64,000 nt of DNA. Origin: Alteromonas mediterranea DE (GTDB taxonomy: Bacteria; Pseudomonadota; Gammaproteobacteria; Enterobacterales; Alteromonadaceae). The stretch spans positions 2,089,136 to 2,153,135 of the forward strand of contig NC_011138.3 in NCBI RefSeq assembly GCF_000020585.3, read 5' to 3'. The notes under the pieces were generated by a model, which saw only the letters and a list, made by a program, of their open reading frames with translations, was not told where the DNA came from and did not search any database. Positions within the stretch are counted from its first letter, which is position 1. Each line of letters begins with the position of its first letter. Position numbers and translations under genes: made by a program. This document shows, in pieces, positions 14,588 to 23,110 of this stretch.

Positions 14588-14657
14588 CCCCCTGTGTCAG
14601 GATAGTTGTCGCCTCAGTTTTTCATAGTATTAGACAGGGTGCGGAAGTTAGGCATGA

Positions 14658-15149
14658 GTGAGACATTATCCAGAAGAACATAAAAAGGCAGTGGTTAGTA
14701 AGTTGATTGAAAGCGGTTTATCATTACGCCAGTTTGCGCAAAGAGAAGGTATTAGCCTGTCTACGTTGTATGGTTGGCGGGACAAGTATACAGAGGCCGA
14801 TTTCAGTTTGACTAAAAGTAATACGCCAGAGAATTGGACCGCAGAGCAGAAGTTTTCTGCGGTGATAGAGACTGCTGCCATGTCGGAAGTTGAGGTAAGT
14901 GAATACTGCCGGAAAAAGGGCCTTTTCCCGGAGCAAATCCAGCAATGGAAACATAGCTGTATCTCCGGTAATCAATCCGAGGCGGATAAGCGTAAACAGC
15001 AGGCCCAGGAACGTAAAGCGGATAAGAAACGCATTAAAGAGCTGGAAAGAGAGTTAAAACGCAAAGACGCAGCGTTAGCCGAAACTGCTGCGCTTCTGGT
15101 GCTTAGAAAAAAGTTAAATGCCTACTGGGGGGAAGACGAGGACAACTAA
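14658..15149 (+). CDS. IS3-family OrfA, copy 2
   Basis: Identical translation to the protein at 12779. Slippery heptamer A_AAA_AAG at 15107-15113. Confidence 0.9.
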   Translation: MRHYPEEHKKAVVSKLIESGLSLRQFAQREGISLSTLYGWRDKYTEADFSLTKSNTPENWTAEQKFSAVIETAAMSEVEVSEYCRKKGLFPEQIQQWKHSCISGNQSEADKRKQQAQERKADKKRIKELERELKRKDAALAETAALLVLRKKLNAYWGEDEDN

Positions 15150-16189
15150 CCACGTTCTCAGATAGGCAATACTATATTTCACTGATTGATGAAGCCGTTA
15201 GTGCGGGGGCCAGAAAGCACAAAGCCTGTGGCATCATCGGCTTATCCCTGCGCACGTTACAACGATGGCGGGACGCGGATGGAATTTGTGCAGATAAGCG
15301 CCCGGAGGCGAGCAGGCCGACGCCTGCAAATAAGCTAACTGAGATAGAACAACAAGCCATTTTGGATATCTGCAATGAAGAGCGGTTTGCCAGTCTGCCG
15401 CCCAGTCAGATTGTGCCCATGTTGGCCGATGAGGGAGTTTATCTGGGTTCGGAATCCAGCTTTTACCGTATATTGAAAGCCAATAATCAGCTTAGCCACA
15501 GAGGCAAAGCAAAACCCAAAGGTACACAGGCAAAACCTGATGGATTTACGGCTACGGGACCCTGTGAAGTGTGGACCTGGGATATATCGTACTGCCCCTC
15601 TACGGTCATTGGTCGGTTCTTTTATCTGTACATGATAATGGATATTTTTAGCCGTAAAGTTGTGGGATGGGAAGTGTATGATTGCGAGTCTGGTGATCAT
15701 GCCGCTAACCTCTTGGAACGCACGCTATGGTCTGAGAAATGCGTGAATGACGAGATAATCTTACATTCTGATAATGGCAGTCCGATGAAGAGCCTGACCA
15801 TGCAAGCTAAGATGATTGAAATGGGCGTTATCGGCTCACGTAGCCGTCCCGGTGTCAGTAATGACAACCCTTACTCAGAATCTCTGTTCCGCACAGTCAA
15901 ATACTGCCATAGATGGCCGAGTGAAGGCTTTAAGTCGCTGGAGGAAGCGCGAGCCTGGGTGCGAGATTTTGTCCGCTGGTATAACACCGAACATCGCCAT
16001 AGCCGCATAAGATTCGTTACCCCAGAGCAGCGACACAAAGGTGAAGACCAACAGATACTGGCAAAGCGCACTGAGTTATATGCCGAGGCAAAAGTGAGAA
16101 ATCCAAGTCGTTGGTCTGGTGAAACCAGAAACTGGGATAAGATCGGAAGCGTAGAGCTAAATCCGGAGAATAAAAAAGAAGCAGCTTAA
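15113..16189 (+). CDS. IS3-family OrfB (OrfAB by frameshift), copy 2
   Basis: Identical translation to 13234-14310, with the DDE integrase core intact. Confidence 0.9.
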   Translation, partial: VKCLLGGRRGQLTTFSDRQYYISLIDEAVSAGARKHKACGIIGLSLRTLQRWRDADGICADKRPEASRPTPANKLTEIEQQAILDICNEERFASLPPSQIVPMLADEGVYLGSESSFYRILKANNQLSHRGKAKPKGTQAKPDGFTATGPCEVWTWDISYCPSTVIGRFFYLYMIMDIFSRKVVGWEVYDCESGDHAANLLERTLWSEKCVNDEIILHSDNGSPMKSLTMQAKMIEMGVIGSRSRPGVSNDNPYSESLFRTVKYCHRWPSEGFKSLEEARAWVRDFVRWYNTEHRHSRIRFVTPEQRHKGEDQQILAKRTELYAEAKVRNPSRWSGETRNWDKIGSVELNPENKKEAA

Positions 16190-16225
16190 CAGCTCAGGCG
16201 ACAACTACCTTGAAAAACGCCGTTA

Positions 16226-16444
16226 ATGTCTACAGATACTAGCTATATTGTTGACGGTAAGCAGATTGATAAAACCAATGGTGAAGCTTTCCTTTCTGCT
16301 TTAGATGCAACAGGTTTTAAAAAACTAATAGTGATTGAAAGAGATATCAAGGAGCTTTTAAGGTTGCGAGAACAATTAAAAGCTAAGGGATACTCACTTT
16401 ACTACATAGACAGTGAACGGCGTGTTAAAGCAGTTTCTTTATAG
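16226..16444 (+). CDS. Small soluble protein, unknown
   Basis: A 72-residue protein with alternating helix/strand pattern and no recognised motif (centre: FKKLIVIERDIKELLRLREQLKAKGYSLYYI). The ATG lies immediately after the IS3 copy 2 target duplication, so its native ribosome site and promoter were replaced by IS sequence. It may be silent or driven from the IS. Confidence that it is a real gene is moderate. Confidence 0.45.
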   Translation: MSTDTSYIVDGKQIDKTNGEAFLSALDATGFKKLIVIERDIKELLRLREQLKAKGYSLYYIDSERRVKAVSL

Positions 16445-16477
16445 AATTATAGAACATACCGGTACTATGCAGCAGTT

Positions 16478-16882
16478 ATGACCACACTTCTCACTCCCGT
16501 GTTCTTTCACATTGTTTGGTGTGCCCTGCTTTATGCGTTATTAACCGTAGCTCGCGCACCGGCTGTGTGGGGAGTAGGGCAAAGCAAAAACGGCTCAAAT
16601 CCTTTTCACACTATTCAGCTTAAAATCAGCGCAAACCTAAGCAACCAATTTGAATGGCCGATATTTTTTCACATTGCCTGCGTGTTGCTTATCGCAACGG
16701 ATGAAGCAATAGATGGTATGCAAATCTACTTGGCTTGGGTGTTTGTGATTGGCAGAGTGCTGCACAGTATTGTTCAAATATTTACAGATAACATCAGGTT
16801 GCGTGGTATGGTGTTTACCGTCAATTTTATTGCAGTGTTGGCTATGTGGACCTTGATTTTTATTGGTGAAATTGGCTTATAG
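16478..16882 (+). CDS. MAPEG-family membrane protein
   Basis: A 134-residue protein with four membrane segments (about residues 5-25, 60-80, 88-105 and 112-132). The loop and second helix NQFEWPIFFHIACVLLIATD and the segment YLAWVFVIGRVLHSIVQIFTDNIRLRG match the MAPEG fold (membrane-associated eicosanoid and glutathione metabolism), whose bacterial members are of uncertain role, some with glutathione transferase activity. It stands alone between short unknown genes. Confidence 0.75.
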   Translation: MTTLLTPVFFHIVWCALLYALLTVARAPAVWGVGQSKNGSNPFHTIQLKISANLSNQFEWPIFFHIACVLLIATDEAIDGMQIYLAWVFVIGRVLHSIVQIFTDNIRLRGMVFTVNFIAVLAMWTLIFIGEIGL

Positions 16883-16984
16883 TCCCGCCGTTAGACGAAC
16901 GAGAATACCGAGTAAAGGGCGTCGTTAGCGACAAAATTAAAAGACAGCCACTATTCAACAAAAGCAACAAAGAGCATTAAAGTT

Positions 16985-17215
16985 ATGGAAGACGTTTTAG
17001 AACCTCTGGGCCGGTTTTTACTTCGAATACTCAATTGGATAGTCGTAGAGGCTATCATTGAATTTGTTTTAAAAGGTACAGGTCATGTGGTACTTAAGCT
17101 TTTAACCTTTGGCAATTATCCGCGAACGGGAAGAGATGAAGGGAGGACCATAGCTGTTGGTTTTGTTAGCTTAATAGTTGTTTTTGTTTGCCTTGTACTA
17201 ATTGCTGAATATTAA
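16985..17215 (+). CDS. Small membrane protein, unknown
   Basis: A 76-residue protein with an amphipathic N-terminus and a strong C-terminal membrane helix (TIAVGFVSLIVVFVCLVLIAE). No recognised family. It lies 15 bases before the next small membrane-protein gene, suggesting co-transcription. Confidence 0.55.
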   Translation: MEDVLEPLGRFLLRILNWIVVEAIIEFVLKGTGHVVLKLLTFGNYPRTGRDEGRTIAVGFVSLIVVFVCLVLIAEY

Positions 17216-17229
17216 AAAAGGATATCTAC

Positions 17230-17481
17230 ATGAACATGGAAAAGTGGGCCCAAATACGAGAGAAGGGCAAGCAGCGTTTCGTTTTAGTAAACGGTGTTTT
17301 AGGGTGGGGCGTCACTACAGCAATCTTTTGGGCCGTGTTAATGGAGTTTATTGAGCCATCGGAAAATATTTGGGTACGCCCAATCATTGCTTTGATCATC
17401 TTTCCCATTGCAGGCATCGCTTTTGGCCACTTAATGTGGAACAAATCTGAGAAAACTTACGAAAAAGAAAAAGCTTTGTAA
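17230..17481 (+). CDS. Small two-helix membrane protein, unknown
   Basis: An 83-residue protein: basic N-terminus, membrane segments at about residues 20-42 and 50-70, and a Lys/Glu-rich tail. AAAAAGGA lies about ten bases before ATG 17230 (a second ATG is two codons in). No known family. Confidence 0.6.
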   Translation: MNMEKWAQIREKGKQRFVLVNGVLGWGVTTAIFWAVLMEFIEPSENIWVRPIIALIIFPIAGIAFGHLMWNKSEKTYEKEKAL

Positions 17482-17526
17482 GTCTGACAATGAATATTTT
17501 GCTGTTTCCTCAAAGAGTAGCCGTTA

Positions 17527-18063
17527 GTGTTAAGTATTAAAAAAATAATCATCGTTTCTTTCACATTGTTTGTAGCAGGTTGCGCTAATATCCCTATTTC
17601 GACGATGCTTGAGTTTCGTTCTTTTGATGAGGCCAAATTCGTCCAACTCGCCCCTAATCATTTGCTTACCAAAATTCACTTAGACAAACCCGCGGAAATA
17701 AAACCTGACAAAACCTGGCTTACTTTGGGCGTCAGTTCAGCGCAAGAGGAAAGAAGTTTTAAGTACAATCTTGAAGTTATATCTGAAAAAACACTACCAG
17801 CAGAGTCAGGTTGGTTAAGTGATATTCCCTCGCGAACCGAATATATACTTGGGCTTAGCCCCAAGGCGATAAAGGAATTCACTCAACTTCAAGAATTCAT
17901 GAAATCTGCGTCACCCACAGGCTTTGATCTTCACGTAAGTACAGGGTTTAAAGAATCTGAGAGTGAATTGAACGCGGTTACTATGTCTATCTTCTTAAAG
18001 CTTTACGCAAACGAAGACTACTTTACTTTGTTCGACAGAGCGGCACTCGATATAGAACAATAG
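17527..18063 (+). CDS. Predicted lipoprotein, unknown function
   Basis: A 178-residue protein starting at GTG 17527. The signal peptide ends in the lipobox LFVAGC (Cys at residue 19), so it should be anchored in the envelope. The mature part (for example KPDKTWLTLGVSSAQEERSFKYNLEV) looks like an all-beta domain; no family recognised. The ribosome site is weak, which lowers confidence in the exact start. Confidence 0.6.
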   Translation: MLSIKKIIIVSFTLFVAGCANIPISTMLEFRSFDEAKFVQLAPNHLLTKIHLDKPAEIKPDKTWLTLGVSSAQEERSFKYNLEVISEKTLPAESGWLSDIPSRTEYILGLSPKAIKEFTQLQEFMKSASPTGFDLHVSTGFKESESELNAVTMSIFLKLYANEDYFTLFDRAALDIEQ

Positions 18064-18099
18064 ATATCGAATAATAGAGATACACATTAGTCTCGATAA

Positions 18100-18429
18100 A
18101 AGCAGATAGATAAGCTTGGTAAAGTGGCAAAAAACGCTATGTATTTTCTAAAGATGTTGCCAGAAAAGCCAAAGCCGCACCCCGAGCCAATTATCTACGA
18201 AACCATCAAATACCCTAAAAGCTCAAAAACCGGTTTTTTTAAGGCCTCAGTGGTGATAGGCGAGAAAGTGTCAACAGGGCAGGAGATAGGTACGGTCACC
18301 GACTATTTGGGTAATCTTGTTGAAACCCTCAAATCGCCTGTTGATGGCACGGTTATGATGGTTAATCAAATGCCGGCGATTAAAGACGATCAGTCTGTCA
18401 TGGCTATTGGTGTAGAAAAATCTGAATAA
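18100..18429 (+). pseudogene. C-terminal remnant of a succinylglutamate desuccinylase/aspartoacylase-like gene
   Basis: The frame opens just after a stop at 18097 and reads LGKVAKNAMYFLKML before a barrel-sandwich/lipoyl-like domain with GFFKASVVIGEKVSTGQEIGTVTDYLGNLVETLKSPVDGTVM. That layout (helix, then 'G-F-F...G-x-x-V-x-x-G-x-x-IG') is the C-terminal end of AstE/AspA-type zinc peptidase-like proteins; the ~230-residue catalytic domain with its zinc ligands is missing. A GTG at 18124 could start a short protein, but there is no good ribosome site, so I read it as a decayed gene. Confidence 0.5.
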
Positions 18430-18525
18430 CATGGTTTATGAAGTAAATACGCTGGATGATCTAATTCGCCTACACAATCAAATAAGTGTTAAAGTTAAAT
18501 CATAAAAATGTGATTAGGAAATGAT

Positions 18526-18642
18526 ATGGACTTTCTTTTTAACGTATTGATTTGGGTAGGCGTGGTTATCTTCGCCATTTTTATTATTGGCTTTATGGCA
18601 GCAGCGAAGCTAAATAAACGCCAAGATGAAAAAAATGATTAG
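18526..18642 (+). CDS. Single-helix small protein, 38 residues
   Basis: ATG 18526 with TAGGAAA upstream encodes MDFLFNVLIW, then one membrane helix to about residue 26, then a charged tail KLNKRQDEKND. The N-out/C-in membrane-spanning layout and good ribosome site suggest a genuine small membrane protein. A terminator-like hairpin follows at 18723. Confidence 0.5.
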   Translation: MDFLFNVLIWVGVVIFAIFIIGFMAAAKLNKRQDEKND

Positions 18643-18722
18643 CTTGTCTGCCAAGCTTGTTATAGAAGCTGCAATGCCAATGGTAGAAAAGCGATATTTG
18701 TTTTAATTTCCCTCAAACAATA

Positions 18723-18760
18723 GGGTGAATGAAAAACAAAAAATATTTTCACCCCTTTTA
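18723..18760 (+). terminator. Terminator-like hairpin
   Basis: GGGTGAA (18723-18729) pairs with TTCACCC (18748-18754), followed by CTTTTATT. The loop is long and A-rich, so a moderate call. Confidence 0.5.
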
Positions 18761-18797
18761 TTAAGTTCCTCCGTTTAGTGAAAAAAGGGGGAACCAT

Positions 18798-19109
18798 ATG
18801 CAAACAACAATTCTACCAAGCGCTAATCCGCAACATCTGGTACAACACAGTGTATTGCCTTTTGCAAAAGCGCCTTTCCACAAACGGGCTATAAGCGCTG
18901 CCACTATTGCGCTTGCTGGTGGAGCGGTAACTGCCGGGCTATTCGTTTTAATGGCAGAGCTTATCAGGCAAGATAAGGTGAATATAAGCGAAGCGCCGCC
19001 TGTGTTTTTTGAGCCCATTATCTACAAGCCTAAGCTGAACGACGGTAAACTTGTTAGTCAACCAAGTAGCGCTAGGATTCGATGGTCAGGGAAGAATATT
19101 GTCTATTAA
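18798..19109 (+). CDS. Single-pass membrane protein resembling a TonB N-terminus
   Basis: A 103-residue protein with AGGGGG six bases before ATG 18798. A basic patch (FHKRA) leads into one membrane helix (about residues 33-55) and a short periplasmic part, LIRQDKVNISEAPPVFFEPIIYKPKLNDGK. The helix followed by a Gln-Asp...Glu-x-Pro-Pro segment recalls the N-terminal anchor of TonB-like proteins, but the Pro-rich spacer and C-terminal TonB domain are missing. Could be a TonB remnant or an unrelated small protein. Confidence 0.5.
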   Translation: MQTTILPSANPQHLVQHSVLPFAKAPFHKRAISAATIALAGGAVTAGLFVLMAELIRQDKVNISEAPPVFFEPIIYKPKLNDGKLVSQPSSARIRWSGKNIVY

Positions 19110-19174
19110 ACAGTCTACTAAGCCGTTAATGTGCTGATATATAAGTGCGTCGTACAGATGTATAGAAACGCAAA

Positions 19175-19213
19175 AACGAGGCTGGCTGGTTTGGAAGCGG
19201 CCTGAGCCTCGTT
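19175..19213 (-). terminator. Terminator of cdd
   Basis: Stem AACGAGGCT/AGCCTCGTT with a T run on the minus strand, 25 bases downstream of the cdd stop. Confidence 0.7.
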
Positions 19214-19238
19214 AAATGCAGAATATGATTATTTAAAA

Positions 19239-19646
19239 TTACTTGTCTAAATCGTGCGCCCTAAAGGCATTGGGAAGCAATTCGCCGATGGTGGTTTCAA
19301 ACTTCTCTCCACTTTGACTAACCATGGTTACCGGGGTTTCATCTGGCGCGAACTCAGCGATTTTTTGTCTGCAACCGCCGCAGGGAAAACAAAATTCATT
19401 GTTAGGGCTGGCAATAACGATGTGTGTTATACGCTTCTGGCCTTGTGTAACCATATTGCCAATGGCGGTGGCCTCGGCGCACTGGCCTAACGGAAAAGCC
19501 GCACTTTCTACATTACAGCCCGCGAAGGTTTCTCCACTAGGCGTTAACACTGCTGCACCCACTTTAAAGTTAGAATAAGGAGAGTGAGAGTTTTTCTGTG
19601 CGTCAAAAGCAAGTTGTGATAGTTTTTCTATATTATTTTTCTTCAT
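19239..19646 (-). CDS. cdd: Cytidine deaminase
   Basis: A 135-residue homotetramer-type cytidine deaminase (cytidine/deoxycytidine to uridine/deoxyuridine; pyrimidine salvage, cytosol). Zinc ligands and catalytic Glu are in GQCAEATA and CFPCGGCRQ; the substrate-binding FKVGAAV and CNVE motifs are present. I choose the ATG at 19646 (MKKNNIEKL) with an AGGTAG upstream; an extension to 19712 is unlike the family. Normal length. Confidence 0.92.
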   Translation of the reverse strand: MKKNNIEKLSQLAFDAQKNSHSPYSNFKVGAAVLTPSGETFAGCNVESAAFPLGQCAEATAIGNMVTQGQKRITHIVIASPNNEFCFPCGGCRQKIAEFAPDETPVTMVSQSGEKFETTIGELLPNAFRAHDLDK

Positions 19647-19781
19647 AGCTACCTGTGTTAACCGCCCATTACGCTTTACTTTTATCATCAAATGCGAGAA
19701 GGTTGGCGGCATTAGCGCCGCGACAAGCGTATACTTTATACTCAGGCGGTTTTTTCTTTTTTTATAGAATGCTTTTTTACC

Positions 19782-20684
19782 ATGTGCAGAAACGTTAGTC
19801 TCATCTTTTTTTCTTTATTCGCTGCTATTTTAACCGGTTGCGCGCAAACACCTCCTGTTTCTGAAAGACCTCAAATGGGAAATCTACTTTTAGCAGAGCC
19901 TGCACCCGTTAATCCACGTTCTGAAATGGCCATTGTTCGCTACAACCAAGTGCTTACCAGCCCTGCGCTTTCCGACGAAGATAAAGCAGAATTGCACTTC
20001 CAGCGTGGCATGCTTTACGACAGCGTTGGCCTACCGGGTCTCGCTCAGTTCGATTACACCCAGGCCATCAACTTTAAGCCAGACTTGGCCGAAGCCTATA
20101 ATTCTATGGGTATACACTACATTCAACAAAGTGACTTTATTCAAGCGTACGACGCGTTCGACTCAACCCTTGAAATTAACCCAGAATATGATTTTGCGTT
20201 CTTAAATCGCGGGATTGCGTTGTACTACGGGGGCCGTGCTGAGCTTGCAACTAACGACTTAAACCTTTTTTTTGAAAAAGATGATAGTGACCCGTTTCGT
20301 GCATTGTGGGCCTATTTCGCTCACCACGATGTGTCTGCGTTAGAAGGGCAGACTTACCTAGCTTCAATTCGACCAACGTTAGATAACGAGCATTGGGCCA
20401 CGACATTAGTCGACTTGTTTCTAGGTACTGTTACCGAAAATGACGTACTGAATTCTCTGTTAGACGGCGTGAAAAGCCAAAAAGCACTCACAGACAGGCT
20501 ATGTGAAGCGTATTTTTATCTGGGTAAGTTTCATATGCAACAAGGCAACAGTGGCGTGGCATCTAACTACTTTAAACTTGCGCTAAGCACCAACGTGTTT
20601 GATTACGTTGAACACCGATACGCTCGAATGGAGCTAAACCGCTTGCGCGATAGAGCATCGAGCGCGCCGGTAAGCGAAGAGTAA
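19782..20684 (+). CDS. nlpI: TPR lipoprotein NlpI
   Basis: A 300-residue outer-membrane lipoprotein: signal peptide with lipobox LTGC (Cys 20), then tetratricopeptide repeats (EDKAELHFQRGMLYDSVGLPGLAQFDYTQ region; LAEAYNSMGIHYIQQSDFIQAYDAFDS; DFAFLNRGIALYYGGRAELA). In E. coli NlpI is an adaptor that delivers substrates such as MepS to the protease Prc and organises peptidoglycan hydrolases. In that species it lies just downstream of pnp; here it is separated by the accessory region. A peptidase-like gene follows 12 bases later. Confidence 0.88.
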   Translation: MCRNVSLIFFSLFAAILTGCAQTPPVSERPQMGNLLLAEPAPVNPRSEMAIVRYNQVLTSPALSDEDKAELHFQRGMLYDSVGLPGLAQFDYTQAINFKPDLAEAYNSMGIHYIQQSDFIQAYDAFDSTLEINPEYDFAFLNRGIALYYGGRAELATNDLNLFFEKDDSDPFRALWAYFAHHDVSALEGQTYLASIRPTLDNEHWATTLVDLFLGTVTENDVLNSLLDGVKSQKALTDRLCEAYFYLGKFHMQQGNSGVASNYFKLALSTNVFDYVEHRYARMELNRLRDRASSAPVSEE

Positions 20685-20696
20685 TCGACCAAGGTT

Positions 20697-22286
20697 ATGC
20701 GAGGCTTATTTTTAGCAGTGTTCGCACTGCTTATTGTTGCGGGCGACAGTGGACGTTACATTCCTCAGTTAATAGCAAACGCCCTGAGCGTGATCCAGCC
20801 GATAAACGATAGCGAAGGGCTAACACCTGCCAGCTCATCCAATAACGAAGCCCCAAGTGTATCAACCCCTTTAGCCACTCAGACTGATGAAGCACTAGCG
20901 CTACTTTGGCTTGCGGCCAAACAAGGCAGCAAAGACGCTCAGGCTACATTACTCCAGCAGTTTGAAGCAGCATATAATGCCAAATTTTCCTCAACTCGCG
21001 GCATCGAGCAAGCTACCGCTACGTATTACTTAGAAAAGTTGGTAAATCTTGAAAATGCAGATGCTGCCTGGCTGCTTTACCAAATACTTGGCGAAGAGGG
21101 AGCATCGCAGCGCTTTATGCGTTTGGCGGCGCTAGGTGATGTGGCCGAAGCCCAGCTTGCTTTTGCAATGTCTACTGAGTCGCCAGAAAAGCGCGAGAAG
21201 TGGCTGGTTCGAGCGGCGTCGCAGCAATACTTACCTGCGCAAGCTGCATTGGCAGACTGGTACTTGCTACACGGCCAACAACATTTGGCCAAGCCACTTC
21301 TAGCGGCCACAGCGACATTAGATATGCAAAGCGCGTTTAAATATGCGCGATTGTTGTGGGATGAAGGTGAACATCAACAAGCGAAAGAACATTTTACGTT
21401 TGCTGCTAAACAAGGGCATGCGCAGGCTGAAAAGGCGTTAGAAGCTGTGCAACTTTACACGCCGTACACTTTAGGTCAGTTGGCAAGTCAGCCCACACCG
21501 CCAACGTGGTTAGATAACCCTGACTGTCTCCAGCGTATACAGCCATTTGCCACTAGCTTAGCTACCATTATGCGTGCTCACAGCCTTTATAGCTCGTTCA
21601 AAGCGGATACACGGCTTCAAGCGCTTTCAATATGTTTAGCTAAGCCTATCTGGCTTCAAGCCGATGCCCTTAACTGCCACCCGAATTACCAAAATACGGG
21701 GGCTTTAGGATGCAATATTACTCCTTTATCGAACATTGCTAAAAAGCATAAATTTAGTCACGCTGTTGTGGTTTCAGAGCAGGGGAAAGCCAACGTTCAA
21801 AATGGTGTAATGTATTTAGATATTAGCGATGCCTATTCCGTGTTTGTCCATGAGTTGGCACACTTTGCCGGTTTTGCTGATGAATATCCTATTGGGCGCA
21901 GTATGGCGAATAAGCTTTGTGACGAGGATGGCATTAGCGATTTTATGCCACCGAACCTGATCGTTGACTCTGAGTATTGGTACGCACCTCATAAAACGGT
22001 AGAGGGTTGGTTAGCAATAGACCCTAATACGATCATTGCGCGGGCCAAAACCTGCTCGGTACTGGGGAAAAACAGCTATAAACCCAGTCGCAGAATAACT
22101 TTTATGGAGCATCACGATAGCGGTGTCATACCGCCTCTCTATCTAGTGTTGTGGCAGCAGCAATTAGAAAAAGAAAACGCACAGCGACCAATTTCTATGA
22201 ATTTCTTCCAAGCATTTCATCGCAATGGCAATCAGAAAGAAGCGGCTCATTGGTTGGCGGAATATGAAACCTTTAACGGGCAGTAG
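20697..22286 (+). CDS. Sel1-repeat protein with HExxH metallopeptidase-like domain
   Basis: A 529-residue protein. An N-terminal membrane/signal segment (residues 1-18) is followed by a region of Sel1-like repeats (about 60-250: DEALALLWLAAKQGSKDAQATLL, NADAAWLLYQILGEEGA, DVAEAQLAFAMS). The C-terminal part contains SVFVHELAHFAGFADEY (His at about residue 385), an HExxHxxGxxDE zinc-binding pattern like that of metzincin-type peptidases, plus several Cys. Probably periplasmic. It starts 12 bases after nlpI and should be co-transcribed; NlpI is a protease adaptor in E. coli, so a functional link is plausible but inferred. Confidence 0.7.
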   Translation: MRGLFLAVFALLIVAGDSGRYIPQLIANALSVIQPINDSEGLTPASSSNNEAPSVSTPLATQTDEALALLWLAAKQGSKDAQATLLQQFEAAYNAKFSSTRGIEQATATYYLEKLVNLENADAAWLLYQILGEEGASQRFMRLAALGDVAEAQLAFAMSTESPEKREKWLVRAASQQYLPAQAALADWYLLHGQQHLAKPLLAATATLDMQSAFKYARLLWDEGEHQQAKEHFTFAAKQGHAQAEKALEAVQLYTPYTLGQLASQPTPPTWLDNPDCLQRIQPFATSLATIMRAHSLYSSFKADTRLQALSICLAKPIWLQADALNCHPNYQNTGALGCNITPLSNIAKKHKFSHAVVVSEQGKANVQNGVMYLDISDAYSVFVHELAHFAGFADEYPIGRSMANKLCDEDGISDFMPPNLIVDSEYWYAPHKTVEGWLAIDPNTIIARAKTCSVLGKNSYKPSRRITFMEHHDSGVIPPLYLVLWQQQLEKENAQRPISMNFFQAFHRNGNQKEAAHWLAEYETFNGQ

Positions 22287-22372
22287 CCGTAAATTTGTAC
22301 CTAACAAAGCTCAAAATTACTCTGCACTTACCTAATACAGGTGAGTGCAGAGCGTTTCAGATACAACGCAGT

Positions 22373-23110
22373 CTACTTATTGAGCGTGTGTTTAAGTTCT
22401 CGAACCCACATAGACGTAGCACCGCAAATCGCAACCGGCATGATAATAAAGTTGACGACAGGAATAAGCGAAAAGACATTCACCATCATACCAAAAGTCA
22501 GTGCCTTACCTTTGTGTTCGCCTAGGTGCAATCGCATGCGAGTGAAGTCGACCTTATGATTGTCGTAAGGGTAGTCGCAATACTGTATAGCCATCATCCA
22601 CGCATTGAACAAAAACCACAGCACTTGCCCAATGATGGGTAAAAAGATGAAAAGCAGAAGGAAACCGATTGCCCGGGGGATGTACCAAATAAGCTTAGTG
22701 AGTTCTCTGCCTACGGTACGGGGGATGTCCTTTATAAGCGACATGACACCTTCATCACCTAAATCTTGACCGGTAAGATGGCGCTCAACTTTTTCAGAGA
22801 GTACGCCGTTAAACGGCGCGGCAATCCAGTTCGCGAGTGTGCCGAAAATAAGCGCGAATATTAACAAAACACTTATAACCGCCAAAGGCCACAAAAAGAA
22901 GCTAATGGCTGTTTTAATCCAACCGAGCCACTCTGGGACAAGGTCGATGACATAGGCAATGCCCATTTCAATTTGACCAAACAGAAAATAAAAGGCCACT
23001 GAAAATAGCACTAGATTTATAGTAAGGGGCACAAATACGAAACGCTTTAGCCCTTTCGTTTTGATAAGCGAAAAGCCTTCAAAGAAATAATGTACACCAC
23101 CTGAACTCAT
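22373..23110 (-). CDS. cysZ: CysZ sulfate transporter
   Basis: A 245-residue inner-membrane protein with the CysZ layout (FVFVPLTINLVLFS, a long membrane hairpin region, GTLANWIAAPFNGVLSEKVE, and the conserved C-terminal AWMMAIQYCDYPYDNH). CysZ mediates high-affinity sulfate uptake for cysteine synthesis. Monocistronic, divergent from smc with about 230 bases between, which must hold both promoters. Confidence 0.9.
   Translation of the reverse strand: MSSGGVHYFFEGFSLIKTKGLKRFVFVPLTINLVLFSVAFYFLFGQIEMGIAYVIDLVPEWLGWIKTAISFFLWPLAVISVLLIFALIFGTLANWIAAPFNGVLSEKVERHLTGQDLGDEGVMSLIKDIPRTVGRELTKLIWYIPRAIGFLLLFIFLPIIGQVLWFLFNAWMMAIQYCDYPYDNHKVDFTRMRLHLGEHKGKALTFGMMVNVFSLIPVVNFIIMPVAICGATSMWVRELKHTLNK

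Larger units (their letters stand above)
14588..16222 (+). mobile_element. IS3-family insertion sequence, copy 2
   Basis: Same 1635 bp as copy 1 at an offset of 1879. It is flanked by GTTAA on the left (14583-14587) and GTTAA on the right (16222-16226), a target duplication of 4-5 bases, so this copy sits where it transposed. The right flank leads straight into the ATG of the small gene at 16226, whose upstream region it displaced. Confidence 0.9.

Noticed and set aside
18431..18505. A 24-residue ORF after the AstE-like remnant
   Set aside because: Too short, no ribosome site, no supporting feature.
2565..19238. A prophage or tRNA-integrated island
   Set aside because: No integrase, phage structural gene, tRNA or attachment-site duplication could be seen; the contents are cassettes and IS elements.
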